From NCBI RefSeq assembly GCF_000004075.3, contig NC_026657.2, forward strand, positions 13,020,001 through 13,084,000: a DNA stretch of 64,000 nt, read 5' to 3'. The notes beneath the pieces were generated by a model. That model saw only the letters and a list, made by a program, of their open reading frames with translations, made no database searches and was not told the origin of the DNA. This DNA comes from Cucumis sativus. Taxonomy: Eukaryota > Streptophyta > Magnoliopsida > Cucurbitales > Cucurbitaceae. The position numbers and the translations under genes were made by a program. Below, piece by piece: positions 49,971-63,855 of this stretch (position 1 is the stretch's first letter; each line of letters starts with the position of its first letter).

Positions 49971-52392
49971 TCAAGAACCATCTATTGATTTTCGAGCCGT
50001 CCATTTTATTCTTCTGTTGATTTCCTTCTCCAATTCTTCTAACCCTCCCACTTCCTCTAATTCCTGCACACCCACCATTTAAATTTACAAAAAAAAATAT
50101 ATATATATATATATACAATTTTAAATATAACAAAATCAATCTAAATATTTACAAAATATTACAAAATTTAATATTTATTACGGAGAGACCCAATAGAATA
50201 ATATGATTATTATTGATACACTATGAAATATGAAACTTATATGAAACTTTGTTATGTTTTTGTAAATAACCCTTTTAAATAAAATTAAAGAATATATGAA
50301 CTGAAACATACCTTAGGACCCAAAAAAAGCCCGTATGGCACACCATTGAACTTGTCCGAATGGTGAAGCTAAAGCAAAGGAGAAAAAGGGGAAAAGAAAA
50401 ATCATAAGCTTCAATTTTAAATTTAGATTTACTCTAAGATACGGGTAAAATGTAAAAGTAGTTTTAACTGTAAAAAAAAAAAAATCTAACGTCACATCTA
50501 GAACTTTTCAGACTCCATGGCTATCTTATTATTTGAGCTATTATTGGTATCTAATAGTTGGTTGATTTAAAGCCATATTTATTGAGTCTACATTTATATG
50601 TTTAGTTCATCATAATATTTTTACCTTATTCGGTATTCTTAAATTTAGAAATAAGGACATCTAGAAGATTTTATTTAACCCATTTTTCATATAGTTAATT
50701 AGTAGAATCTACATCTAGTGATCCATATACAAAAAAGTCATTAATGAAAGTCAACACAGTATCAAAATTAAGATTTAAATTTATAAATAATGTATTTTCT
50801 TTTTCTATTTAATCCGAACTAGAATAGACTTATTATGTAGAATAAGTAGCAAGTATAGCAAGTAATTAAGGATTATAATGAACTTAAAAATACGTAAATG
50901 GACTATAATTGGAAAAAATTAAGAATAAGTGGGTGAAGGTAAATAGGAAAAGAGAAGAAAAGTTTACCTGGTGAGCAGCAGCAACCTTTCTGAAGTAAGG
51001 GACGTTGGCGATGGGACCTACAGGGAATCTTTTGTGAACGAGACCGTCGTGGACGAACATGTAGGCCATCCCAAAGACCGTAATTCCAAGACCCTGCCAC
51101 AACACGCCAGCGTGTCAAACCCCTTTCTCAATACCACAACTTTTTTTCTTTCTTTTCGAAAGGCTATTTTCGTCATTATAACACTCTTATTAGCACTAAT
51201 CCCCAGTGATTAAACAAACATTAAACAGTTGGGAGTATGAACAAACTGAGATTCTCCAAAGATAATGAGAGAGAAATTCAGAGATTTACTGCGCCAAAGC
51301 AGAGTCCAGGAACAAGCCCTTTATGGAAGAACCCGTATGAAAGAAGAGCTATGGCCGGCACAGCGTTGATTATGGCGAAAATATCGTTCAGTTCGAATGG
51401 TCCTTCTCTTGGTTTATGATGCGACTGTTGTAATAATCAAAACATTCAACATCAATAATGGTCAAAGCCCCTCAACCATTTTCTCTGTTTTATTGTAAAA
51501 ATAATTATTTGGAACATGAGAGATCGATACTTAAATCTATAGAGAAGAGGTTTTTGATTGTTTGTTTGGTATGAAATTAAGCCTCAGAGTGATTAATGTA
51601 TACAAAAATTTGCTCAGAAATCAAGAAATTATATAGTGAAGAAGGATTAGAAACCTCGTGCATATGCCATAAGGAAGAGTGCCAAAGAGCTCTATGAGCC
51701 CATCTTGCCCAGAACTCCATGCCGACCTGATTAATCGCAAATTGATTGTGAAGAATCAGATTAAAGCATATGGAATTCATCAAGAAAAGTAGAGAGATGA
51801 ATGGAAATTGAAAACGTACAGCGGCACCAACAGAGAGAGAAAATGTACCAAACATTTCAGAGAAAGGAATCTCTCCGCCCTACACACCGCCAAAATCAAA
51901 CAACCGCAATTCAATATTCAATCAGAAGAAGGCGGCGCCAACGAGAAAAAACAAAGCAATTAATGTTTCTAGGTAGATAGAGGAAGAAGAAGAAGAGAGG
52001 ACCTCCATTTGCCAGTAAAATCGGTAATAAACCGCCATGACAGCCATGGATGTAATTCCGAAAGTAGACATAACCGCAGCAACAAGATAAGTGAAACGCT
52101 CCGATTTCTTCCTAGCTAATCTTTCGGAAACGTGAGGCGATGGGATCTGAGGAACTACAATCGGCGATTCTTCATCGGAGAGATTGTCTACCTTGCCGGA
52201 ACTATTTTGACCCTCAACGAGTACGCAGACAGTGAGTAAAGTTTTTCTGCGCATCTTCCATTGGAATCTACTGTTCCGGAAGACAGAAGGTGGAAAAAGA
52301 AAAGGAGATGGAGGTTTAGGGGAGAGATGGGAGGAAGTAAGGAAGAGATGGAATGGTTTGGGGAGAGTGGCGGCGGAGAGGCCGGCCGCCAT
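49971..52392 (-). CDS. BCH: Beta-carotene 3-hydroxylase (non-heme di-iron, plastid)
   Basis: Seven exons (52392-52003, 51879-51820, 51726-51655, 51424-51290, 51093-50968, 50368-50312, 50063-49971), all phase 0, give 310 residues. The enzyme hydroxylates the beta-rings of beta-carotene to make zeaxanthin in plastid membranes. A Ser/Pro-rich transit peptide covers about the first 60-80 residues. Hydrophobic segments are near FTYLVAAVMSTFGIT and FSEMFGTFSLSVGAA. The four histidine clusters are complete: HRALWH (161-166), HMHESHH (171-177), HDGLVH (234-239) and H260 with HH (263-264). The end is the family-typical IKWTARKS. The start has a good ATGGCGGC context. All key ligands are present, so it should be functional. 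Confidence 0.96.
50096..50117. repeat. AT microsatellite in BCH intron 6
   Basis: An alternating AT run lies between BCH exons 6 and 7. Confidence 0.85.
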
Positions 52393-52600
52393 GGGAGAGA
52401 AGAGGGGTGAAAAGTGAAAAGACGGTGGAAGAAGAGGAAGGTTCTCGGAGAAAGAGACGGCGGGGAGAGGGGTTTAAAAATGGAGTTTGAAGAAACAGAG
52501 ACCACAAGTTTTTTTTTTGGTTTCTTTCTATTCAGTTGAAGTGTGGGAGCAAAATTACGATGAGAGGAGCTTTGTTGGACCATCTCCAACCCTTCTTTCC

Positions 52601-52609
52601 CTTATATAC
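52601..52609 (-). promoter_or_regulatory. TATA box of the BCH gene
   Basis: The minus strand reads GTATATAAG about 210 nt upstream of the BCH start codon, giving a leader of roughly 180 nt. It is the best TATA match in the region. Confidence 0.55.
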
Positions 52610-53462
52610 ACAAAAACACATTCAACAAATAACTTTGCCCTTTTTCTATTTTTCCTTTTTTTTTTATCTTTCATTTTTTAGGAAAATTAAAAAATTTCTC
52701 TCTTACAAATCTTTTTAAGAACAATTTCTTTTTAGTTATAATTGCTTTTCTTATTCAACTCTCAGTTTTGTTTCTTTTTTTTTTTTCAGGTCATTTTAAT
52801 TTTAGTTCATCTATGCATCCCTTCTCATTATCTAACTTAAACAAATAATAAAAATATTTCACAGAAAAATAAGAAAAAAATTAGTTTTAGTTCATCTTGA
52901 TACTTCTAAAAGAGTAGTATATATTCCAAGATGTACTCATTTTTGTCTATCTCTTTCTCATCACTCAAGTCAAACAAATAATAAAAATATTTCGTTAAAA
53001 AAATAAGAATAATTTATTCCATGGCATTGTTTGATTGAAACTATTTGATGGGATGCACCAAAGCATGTGATGTTTGGGATGCACTTAGTGAAAATGGATC
53101 GAAATAATAACTTTTCAAAGTTTCAAGAAACTAAATGATCAAAATTGAAAATAGAGTAATCAAAATGACAATTTAAAAGTATAAATATTAAAAATTTAAA
53201 TTACGTGGATGAAAGAACTATTTTAATCCCTTTCAAGTTTGCTCTTCTTAGGTTAGATAAGTAAAAAATATTTTTAAAAAATCCACTTTTATTTAAATTC
53301 ATTGAATGGAAACAGATTGAAATATTTTTCAAAACTTATTTTGAGTAATTTTCGATCTTCCTTTTTTTTCTTTAAAATAAATTAGTACACACTTGTAATG
53401 CAATCCAAACGTATCAATATTTAATAAAAATCACTTACTTAGTGAATTAACTTTCAATATTG

Positions 53463-53566
53463 CCCTCATTTTTTGAATTCTTAACTTTTGTGTGTAATAA
53501 AACATTAACCAATTCCCTCATTTTTTGCATTCTTAACTTTTGTGTGTAATAAAACATTAACCAATT
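53463..53566. repeat. 52-bp tandem duplication
   Basis: A unit beginning CCCTCATTTTTTG at 53463 repeats at 53515 almost perfectly. A diverged single relative occurs at about 55780-55870, including the shared TTTGTGTGTAATAAA and TTAACCAATT phrases. This suggests a small dispersed family. Confidence 0.85.
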
Positions 53567-55567
53567 CTATTTTTTACTTTTAACTTTTATTATCTTATTA
53601 TCTTATAATCTACCCGACACTAAATAAAAAGTTTGGAGCAACCCTTTTTAAAATAGTAAAATAAATTAAAATATTTTCAAACTATAACAAAATTTTTTAT
53701 TTTATTAATGATAGTCTTTTATTACATTAATATATCAATAACTATCGGTAATAAAATGTACTATAAATCGTAAATATTTTGTAAAATTTGATGTTTTTAA
53801 AAATTCTCTAGAAATTAAAATTTAAAATAAAAGTTAAAATATCATTTAAATGGTTACGTATAATTCATCAAACACTTAAAATTTTAAAAGTAAATCTATT
53901 ATTGTCACTTTTTAAATAGGAAATTTGTCAAAAACAAAATAGTTGGACAAACTTTTACACTTAATTAAATTTTTTTACATGATTTTGTTGTATGGAAGGT
54001 AAATAGTATATCGGATCTTATATATATATATGTGTGAGAAGTAAAATAGAGAATGATTAGATATTAAGTAACTGAGAGAAGAGAAACAAAATCAAAGGTG
54101 GAGAGATGATGATAGTTTAGTTCTTCAAACTACTCCTAGTTGGATTACACTTTTCTTAATGTAGAAAATGGGTTAAATCATAGTCTTTTTTTAAAAAAAC
54201 TTAATAATACCAAAACCCTTTTTGTCTGCCCCTTTTTTATAAAAGATATGTTGATCTGTCCCTCTTTAAGCATCGTAACAAAATACTTGTAAGTGAAAAT
54301 TTGAATCACAATTTCACAAGTAACAACATCAACCTAATGCCCATTATGTTTTCCAATAATTTATAGTAATCCAAGTTCAAAACAAAAAAATGATAGCTAA
54401 AACTTTAATCAATTTAAAAGTTTAAATTTAGTATTTATAAATACAACAAAATATATTAATTTATCTATTAATAACCGTAATAAAAGTATTTGTTAAATAA
54501 ATATTTTAATTTATTTTTTTCGGTTATAATTTAGCTACAATATTAAAATCAAATCACATCATTTTTATTATCTTTATATTGTTATCTATTATTTTATTTA
54601 TTATGTAAAAATTACTAATAAATTTTTATTTTAAATAATAAAAACTTATCACTAACAATAAATATAATTACTTTAAAATTTTGTCCAATCTTCACATACA
54701 ATAGGTGGAGTGAAGGTTAAATTTCAAAATTTTGAATAGGAAATTTCGAGTCTATCTCAGTTTATTTCAAACAATTATTGAGTTAATTAAAGGCTAGATG
54801 AAAATTGATAATGTCTTTCAAATATTTTAACGTATTGATATTCTACTTTACTTTTTAAACTCAATAATCTACAGATTTTGTTAGAGATTCCAATTTCTTT
54901 AAAATTTTGATTGTTTTTATTTTGGCGTCACATACAAATTTTTTAATACCTCAAATTTGATATATTTATGATTTATTATTTTTTTTCTCCCAAACATGCA
55001 TATGGTTATTGTATTGCATGGCATATTATGAATTTTATATTTCAATTCTCATATATATCCAAATGCTTTTTTTTTTTTTTTTTTTTGGTGTTGCTTAGAA
55101 AATGCATTTTTAGGCAATACAAAAAAAAAGATAATGCTATTTTTGAATTAAATAGTATTCTGGCCCTCTCTTGTTTTCTAATAGTTTCAAATTAAGAGGC
55201 TGTTGTGTTGTGTTGTTGCGTCATCTTCATTTTTCTTTTTAATATACTTTTATTAGGTCCTTTAATTTATTGTTATTCTACTTTTAGTTCTCATTTATTT
55301 TTATTTTTACACTCTCAAATTCAGACTTTTAATTTTGCTTTATTTTGATATTTATATTTAAAAATTTGATCACTTCCATCTATTTATTGTTCTCATTTTT
55401 ATTTTATTCTAAAACATTCAAATTATCAGATTTTGAGAAGGGAAAAAACAAAATGAATGAAAGTTGAAAGAACAATTATCAAACGGACAATTTGAAAGTA
55501 TCAAAATCAAATTGAAAATACGAAAATAAGCAAAACTAAAAGTGAGGTGAATCAAAGTAATATTTGA

Positions 55568-55620
55568 ACATTTTTTTTATGTTAAAAGTTTGCACATTTT
55601 TTTTATGTTAAAAGTTTGCA
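55568..55620. repeat. 26-bp tandem duplication
   Basis: The unit ACATTTTTTTTATGTTAAAA plus GTTTGC is present twice, starting at 55568 and 55594. Confidence 0.9.
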
Positions 55621-58600
55621 CCTTAGTCCTTACGATATTGAATTTAATGTCTAGAAGAATATTATCAATTTTCATACACATATATATGGATCAATTTAGT
55701 AGATATGGTTTTGTGGCTAACACATCTAACATGTAGAAATCAATTTAGAAATTTAACTTTTAATAACGGTGCTATTTTTCAATTTTTGTGTGTAATAAAC
55801 TATTAACCAATTTTATTTTTTTTATTTCATTTTTTTATTATATTCTATAAGCCTACCAAATAGAAAATTAATTGAAATATAGATTCCTAATAAAAAAAAT
55901 GTAATTTATATAATAATAAATGAGTTGATATTTTAAAGAAAAATTAGACCAAACGAAACTATTAACAAAATATAATAAAAACAAATAACTTAAATTCTGT
56001 TCGCTCGATGTATTATTATATTGTTTTAATATTATATTATTTTTGAAAATATCTTTAATAAACATATGTATTATTTATTAGACACAGAATTTAAGTGATT
56101 TGTAAATAACTAAGTCTAAGGTTTATGAACTTTATTAGAACAATATTAGAAATAAATGAACTAAATTATTCAGAAGCAAATGAACTAAAGCAGAGAACTA
56201 AAAATAAAGTGACTATAAATCGTGTCATGATATTTTAATCCTTTTAAATTAAGAGTTTGGTTGGATTATATTTGGTTAAGAAAAAGATTAAATCATAGAA
56301 TTAAACAGAAATTTTACTCTCTCTTTTTTTTGTTTAAATTATAGTGAAACCTCTTTATTTAAAGAAATTGTTATGGACAGAAAAAAATATAATAAAAAAA
56401 TTAAATAAGATATATAGCAATTGTGATGAATTTTACTATACTTTTACTATTTTTATGTTTATTATTTTTATTTTTTGAAAAAGGCCCTTTTTAGTGTTAT
56501 AACTAATTAAAGATTGAAAGTAGCCTGAAAACAATATTAATATTGAAAGTGAATTTATAGGAATCAAAGTTAAAAGAAATTGTAGTTTTGGAGTTTCATA
56601 AATTTCAACTTTAAACTAAAAGACAATTCGGTTAAATCAATAAAATATAAAGAAAAGTATTCCAAATGACAAAATTATATTGCAAATATTTATAAAACAT
56701 AATAAAATTTCATATCCACCATTTACTTTGTTATATTTAAAAATATTTGAATTAAAAAATTGCACTATATATTGATCATCTCTTATAAAATATTCAAAGA
56801 AACTTCTATGCCATTTACTTATTTCTAAATAGCAAAAATCGTCATTAAAGTATTCTCAAATTTTAGATAGCATGTAAAAACCAAGTCTTCAAACTTATAA
56901 TAGTTGTAAAAATTGAACCTCAAACAACACGTCTTTAACTTATATAATTATCATAATTTTTTTCAATTTTATAAATTTAATGATCTAATTTTTACAATTA
57001 AAAGTTTAGCGATATAATTACAATTATTCCGACGTTAGAAAATATTTTTTAATTTATTTGTTGTATTTTATTATTTCACTAAATTCACAGTTAACTTTAA
57101 AGCTTTTATTGAAAAACTCACCAACAAATAAGTAAGCATACCTATTTTGGTAATGAAATCTAGTAGAAATGATCATATCTAACATTATGTTAATTATAAT
57201 TTATAGTTCAATTTATATAATATTAGCACAATTATCTCGCATTATAAATCAAATGTAGACATGGGTGGCTTAATTAATTAGATAATTTAAAAACTAGAAA
57301 CCACTTTATAAATTATAAACATTTGTATAAGCTTTTAGAGATCAAAACAAAATCAATGCTTGAAAGTATATTAAAAGTAAAAGAAAAAGAAAGTCTAAGA
57401 AATTAATTAAAAGAAAAATTACGAACTTTAATATTATTGTATTATTTGTTCAATAATCAATTGTAATTTTATACATTAATTTGACCACGAGAAAGGTTCA
57501 AGATTGGAAAATGTGTTGAATACAAGAAGTAGATAATGTTGATAATAATAAATATTCAATTTTATTTGTTTTCTATATTCGGTCGAATTATTCAATTATA
57601 GTTAGTAACGTGACATGCATTCTTATTTTCTTTACAAAAACAAGCTTAGTTGAGTAGAAATAGATCATTTTATTATATAATTTGTTTACAATATTTGTCT
57701 ATCTAATCATATTTATTTAAAAGAAGATAACAAAAAAAACAATTGAATCATACACTAAAAAAAGACCTAACCGAATGCAATCTATGAACATTCATTAATA
57801 TTTTAAAGCACATAAAGATTTTATAAAGGTGGCAATTTCAATATTAAAATAGAGAGTATAAGAGGGTGAGAGTGGCTGAGTCTTATAGGAATAAACTTTT
57901 AGTGTGTCAATAAGGCCTCTACTATTTAAAAATAATTAGTTCGGGTTTAATATCATTTTAAATTACGTATTCTTAAGTTTGAAAGTTTTTCAATTTTGGG
58001 ATTAATTATTCACATATCTCTTTCTCTTTTAATTACGGTTGACTTTAATGCTAGTGATATATATGATGAATTTAATTAACAATGCAAGATTGGTTTCATT
58101 AAAGTTAAGGATGCAATTAAAGAAATTTGGAGGTTAAGGAGATTAAGGTTTGGATCATTTCACCTTCTCGTCCTGTCCTTGTATTTGTAATCAGGATGAT
58201 CCGTGTGTAGTTTTGTATAATATTGGATTCGTTAATTTCTTTCTTCTTTTTAATCTTTCCATTCGAAATATTGTAAGCCTAACTAACTTTTGAGGACGTA
58301 AATTATTGGTGACCGTTTTCTTTACACTTGGAGGTCGACTTCCATGATATTCATTAAAAAATGAGTAGTATTATACCTAATTAAGTCACTTCCTCTTTTC
58401 TTCTCGTTTCTTTCTCTTCCGCTCCATAGAAAATTGTGTTGAAATGATAAAACGCTTGAAAATATTTATAAATATTGTAAAATTTGTCTTTATATAGTAG
58501 ATATATATGAGTGTATCACATGCAAAAAGCAATGTTTATAAATAACTTAGTTCATTTGTTATTACATGTGTGAGAGATTGAACATTTGACTTTGAGGTTA

Positions 58601-58715
58601 ATAGTAATACAAGTTGATGCCAATATTTGAACTTGAAAAAATTCATCTGACTTTCACGTAATAGCAAAAGAAAATTTATAGCTTGAAGAAGAGAAAATCA
58701 GTCAAACAAAGAAAA

Positions 58716-58740
58716 AAACCCTAAACCCTAAACCCTAAAA
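58716..58740. repeat. Interstitial plant telomere-type repeat
   Basis: Three consecutive CCCTAAA units lie in AT-rich DNA. This is the Arabidopsis-type telomere sequence. Short arrays also serve as telo-boxes in plant promoters, but no gene start is seen here. Confidence 0.85.
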
Positions 58741-59819
58741 AATTAGTTAAAAGCTAATTAAGTTTCATATTAAAATCACAAATCTCGATTTATTAAGTTT
58801 TAGTTATCAGATATGAAGTTATAATGATGATTAGATATGATAGATTTTTCCCCATCTACCTTAGTTAGCATTATATCGAATTACATAAATGATTAGTTAA
58901 CATCTTGATTTATTTAAATTCACAGTCACTTTGTAATTATCTTCCGTTATCTTTTCATGATTATTAGTTGATTTTGTCATTTCACATTAAAAAACTACTT
59001 TAATCACCAAACAAACAATATTATTATCTATATAATTATGTGTATATATAACTAGTTAAGCAAAACTTCCATATCATATTCCATGAATGGAAGTGTTAAA
59101 ACAAGATAGATAAAGGCTCAAACTATGTTAGATGCACATCAAAATGTTATTTTGAGATAAATCATATTTTCAAAAGTATTTCCTAATATACTCTTTATAA
59201 TTTAAAATTAAATTTGACTATATAAACACTATATTTAAATATTCAAAATAAAACATTGCACTGAGTTTAAAAGATTTATTTATAATACTAACAAGAAGTA
59301 CTTTAAATATATTAAAAGTAAAGCTAACAATTCATTTTTTAAAAAAAAACATATATATAAAGAAAGTAATCATCATATGTACTAAGACTCAAGACATTGA
59401 ATACGTTAAGAAATTTACAATTATTCTTCTACCTATGTCTACACTGTCTAGATCACATGCCTTCAAAGTTCGAATAATAACTTGAACTTTAAACAACATT
59501 TACATTTCATTGATAAATTTTCAAGATATATCATTAAAATGAATTGAAATTTTATAAAGAATATGTACATTTTGATTTTGACGTGTTTAATTACAATTTT
59601 AATGAATATATTTAGAGGATATTGTAAGTTTTATATTTTCATCATCACACGATAAAACCTTAATATTGTATAAAACAACAAATGTAATTTTTTTTAATTA
59701 GATTATTCTAAGGGCGTTTAGTGACTTGTAATGGAATGAATATATAATATAAAGTAATCCAAAATTCAGGTTAGAAGTAAGCGTTTTTTTTGTTCAATCT
59801 ATAATACAAAACTTAATTT

Positions 59820-60350
59820 TCAATTTCACGCTTCACCGTCGCTTACATTCTTGAAGGCGCTTTTGGTATTCAATAATCCCAATTATATTCCACCTCTCCT
59901 CTAAACTGCCCTAAACAATTAAAGAAAAGTTGGTTAATTAAGGAATAATGAGCAAAGCAAAGGAGCACAAAACGTGAGGTTGGTGGGCGTCGTAGAACAC
60001 AGAAACAGAGAGACGACAGCAAATCAATCACACTTCAAACCACAATCCAAAAAATCTAGAACCCAATCAGGTTACGCCATGTGGAGTTGTGGAGTCCGTT
60101 AGCTTCCACAAAAGAGCCATAGGGCGGTCCGTGGCCACTCTATGTATTGGATCCAACGCGGATGCTCCTCCAGATTACAATTTTCGCTCCTTTACTTGAA
60201 ACGTGGCAGTTTACTTATCCCATATTACACGTGGCAATTGGACGATGTTCACTAACTTCCTACAGGTTCCACGTAAGTGTTGTCTATACACTTTAAACAA
60301 CTTTGGTGAACCAATTTAACTCTTCTCCATATAGCACGTGCCAAATTCCA
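59820..60350. promoter_or_regulatory. GC-richer island with clustered ACGT boxes
   Basis: The island contains AAACGTGGCAG (60199-60209), CACGTGGC (60228-60235, a G-box/ABRE core), CCACGT (60269-60274) and GCACGTGCC (60334-60342) within 150 bp, and AACGTG at 59971. It looks like a light- or ABA-responsive promoter, but no coding exon follows on either strand inside the window. It may serve a non-coding RNA, a distant gene or be a relic. Confidence 0.35.
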
Positions 60351-62300
60351 ATTCTAAGTCTCCTCTTTTCCCTTTTTAAAAATTTGTTTTTAACATATTT
60401 TTATAATTTATTAAATTTTCTAAGAAAAATAAAACGGTTATTAAGTTATAATAACAACCTTACAAGTTCGAATCGAAAATTAACTATAAGTTTTTCGACT
60501 AAGTTCTTGAAATTTAAAATGGGTCTAATATATCTCTAAATTTTTCGTTCTTTTAGTATAATTTTAAGCTTTTTATTTTACGTTCAATACGTTCGTAATT
60601 TTTTCAAATTCATACCTCTATTAAAAATAAAATTAAAACTCACCCCTTGTTAAACATAAAATTTAATATTTAAAGGCTTCTCTAAACATTTTTAAAAGTT
60701 TAGAAATCAATAATTTAATTAAATATAACATAGTATATAACATTTTCTATTCGTTTTATAAATTTAAATAAATTATATGTATAAAACGTAACATCAATTT
60801 GAACATTAAACTTTGAAGATCGTATCATTTAAAATCATAAACTAATATTTTTATCAAATTAGACTCCGTACTTTTATAAACGTATCAATTTAGAGTTTGA
60901 GTCTTTATAAATGTATCAATTCAAAATCTTCAAAACAAAATATAAATATATAATTTATTTTTTCTTTACTTATTCTTTGAGTTTTTCTTGTTCTTCTTCC
61001 ACCACTTATAATTGGAAATTTTAAGTCTATAAAACTATGAAAGTTATGTGTTTAAACTGAAACGCTTATCCATGTTTGAAAACTAATTTGATATAAGTTT
61101 TAATTTAAAATTTAAATCAATACAATTATTAATTTAGAGTTTAAATAAATAAGTGTCGAAAGTTGATATTTTTGTATGGTAGTAGACATCGGGTGACCGA
61201 CTCTTTCAGTCAACTATTTGGAGAGTAATCTATAAAAAAAACAACGTGTGCAAATATATGATAGGCTAAATGATTTGTTTTTTATTTAGTTAACAAAAAC
61301 ACGAGTTATTTTAAATGTCAATATTTTATATTTTGATTTTTTTATATATATTTATAAATAAGTTTGATTGTGTATGACAACAATCATTACCTAAATTATT
61401 GTATTTTTTAATTTACATTTATATAATTTTAAATTTCAAACTTATCGTATAATTAATGTTGTTTTATTTATTTGGTATGACAGTGGGACTTAAATTAAAT
61501 ATTAATTTTATATTAAGAATATTGTTGAAAATTTAATTAGGAGTTAGAATTGTTATGAATAGAAAATATTAAGATTATTTTTGCATTCTTCAAAAATAAA
61601 AAAAAAACTTAAATGAATTATAATGTAAGATAGGTTGTTGCTATATTTTCTTTTTCGATCTATCAGTACAGTGTAAAATGGACAAAGGGAGAGAAATATT
61701 TGATTTTTCCTTTTGCCCATTTTAGTGATTGATTAATTTTAAACGGATTAGATTTGAAACAAATTGTATCTATTTCAAATCTGACGTAAAATTATATTAT
61801 AAAATGTAAAATAAAAAATCTTAAGTTAATAAGATGGAAGAATTATTATGGATATAAATAAAATGAAGCTATTTACAAAAAAAAAATATATATATATAGA
61901 AAAACTTAAATTGAAAGAAAAAATTGGATAGATTTTACTATATTTTTTAAAAAGGTTTTAATAATTTTTTTTATTTATTTGAGTGGGTCTTATTTTTTCT
62001 ATAAATTATTAAATTAAATCTTATCTTTAAAAGTAACTTCTCTACTTTTTTTTTTCTAATCTTATTTCAACTCTTTTTTTTTTTTTTATAGAATTTGTTG
62101 TAGTATTATAGTTGTGTTTTTTTTCTTCCAAATTTTGTTGTATAGTTGGATTTAGAATGAGATATCATATTTAATTTATTCGTTTTTCTTAACATTAGTC
62201 TATTAAATAACACATCCCCGTTCTCTTTTATCTTTTATCGACTCTCTAATTTGTTTTACTAGAATTTTTATCGAGTTCAATTAGTTTAATTTAGAGGTGG

Positions 62301-62405
62301 ACAAACTTTATTGTTTATGTTCGTTTGTGATTAATGCATTAGTTACTAACTTTATTGTTTATGTTTGATTGTGATTAATATATTTGTTACAAACTTTATT
62401 GTTTA
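62301..62405. repeat. 44-bp tandem repeat
   Basis: A unit beginning ACAAACTTTATTGTTTATGT recurs at 62345 and 62389 with a 44-bp period, about 2.4 copies. Confidence 0.85.
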
Positions 62406-63832
62406 AATATTCACTATAGAACAATTTTATTTTAAAAGAAGAATTAATATATTTTTAAATACTAACAGTTAGATAAAAGTGAACAATAATTAAAAAAAAG
62501 TAACACATATATTTTTATAAGGTCTTATTAAATGAATCCGAAAGCTTTTGAGGGAAAATTTATATTTTTATTACAAGTAATATTTCCTTCCAAATAAATA
62601 AAATATTTATAAAAAGTAGATTTTTTAAAAAACAATATTTTACTTCCAACTAATATCCACTTCAAGTAATTTTTTAAATAAAATTTTATATATCTATTTA
62701 AAAAAAAAATTAAAAAATTAGGCAAATCTAACTTTTAAATAGTGGAGGTGTAAACATTTGTTTCTATAGCGTATCTCATCTCCATTATTTTTTAGTTTTA
62801 GTTTTAATTTTGTTAACTTACTCTCCTAATTTTTTGTAGTTTAATTTCGAAGATCATTGCAACATATTGTTTAAGTTATGCACCCTTTCAATTTTTTTTT
62901 TTAAAAACTTTTATGTGATTGAGTTTTAGATCAAATAATCTTTTCACTACTTTTCATTTTCAACAAACAAACTGGTATTTAAAAATGTCTAATTTAAGAC
63001 GTTAATACAATTTTCTTTTAAAAAACCCGATAGTCATATGTCCTTTCTCGTAGATTTATTCTCCTTGCAATATTTTTCCCTTATTCCATCTTTTTTTTTA
63101 TTAATATATATTTCTTAAAAAGTTTCCATTTATATTTCAAAATAATTTTGGATTTATTTTGAGTTTTGTATCTATTTAAACTTTGATAATTGTATCAATT
63201 TAGATAATAATTTACCATAGACTTAAATGTATCAATTTAAACTACTATTTATTATGTTTTATTTTGTATTACTTATAAAAATTAAGTGTTTAAATTAATA
63301 CATATACAAAAGTTTAGGGTTTTAATATATTTAAGAAAGTTTATGGTTTAATTGATATAATTATTAGTTTATGATTTAAATCTCTACTAACTATAGGAAG
63401 GATGGTTGGTAGTATAAATTGGTATGTCATTTTCTTTAATCTCAAAATTCATTTAAGAGAGGATAGTCCGTTGGGTTTTGTTGATCATTTTGGGGTCAAT
63501 CAAGATCCAAACCAAGTATATAATAATTGTTTTTTTTTCTAAATACCAAATATACTCACCCCTAATAATTTAAAGAAACCTAATTTAAAAATACCCAATG
63601 AAATAAATTAAAATATTGAAAGAAACCTAATAAAAGATTCTATTTTTAAGGTTATATATATAGTGGTTTGGTTCGATTTTCGTTCGTTTTTCAAACAAAA
63701 GTTTTATTCCAATCAATACTAATTTGTTTTTTTTTTTTAAATACAAACAAAAAAGTTTAATTTGATAAATTAAAAAACTAAACCATTTGAATTTATTTGG
63801 TTTTTAAAATTTCAGGTATCACCCAGTTTGAA

Positions 63833-63855
63833 GAATATATATATATATATATAAG
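63833..63855. repeat. AT microsatellite
   Basis: An uninterrupted alternating AT run. Confidence 0.85.

Larger units (their letters stand above)
52620..59800. other. Gene-poor AT-rich DNA
   Basis: More than 7 kb upstream of BCH show no coding region, tRNA or microRNA sequence that I recognise. The stretch holds copies of the dispersed TTTGTAAATATTTT-tail repeat (about 53640-53800, 54430-54530, 56670-56750), tandem duplications at 53463 and 55568, and a telomere-type repeat at 58716. Confidence 0.5.

Noticed and set aside
52188-52589. Long frames overlapping the BCH first exon in other frames
   Set aside because: They are shadows of the Pro/Ser-rich transit-peptide region and its leader.
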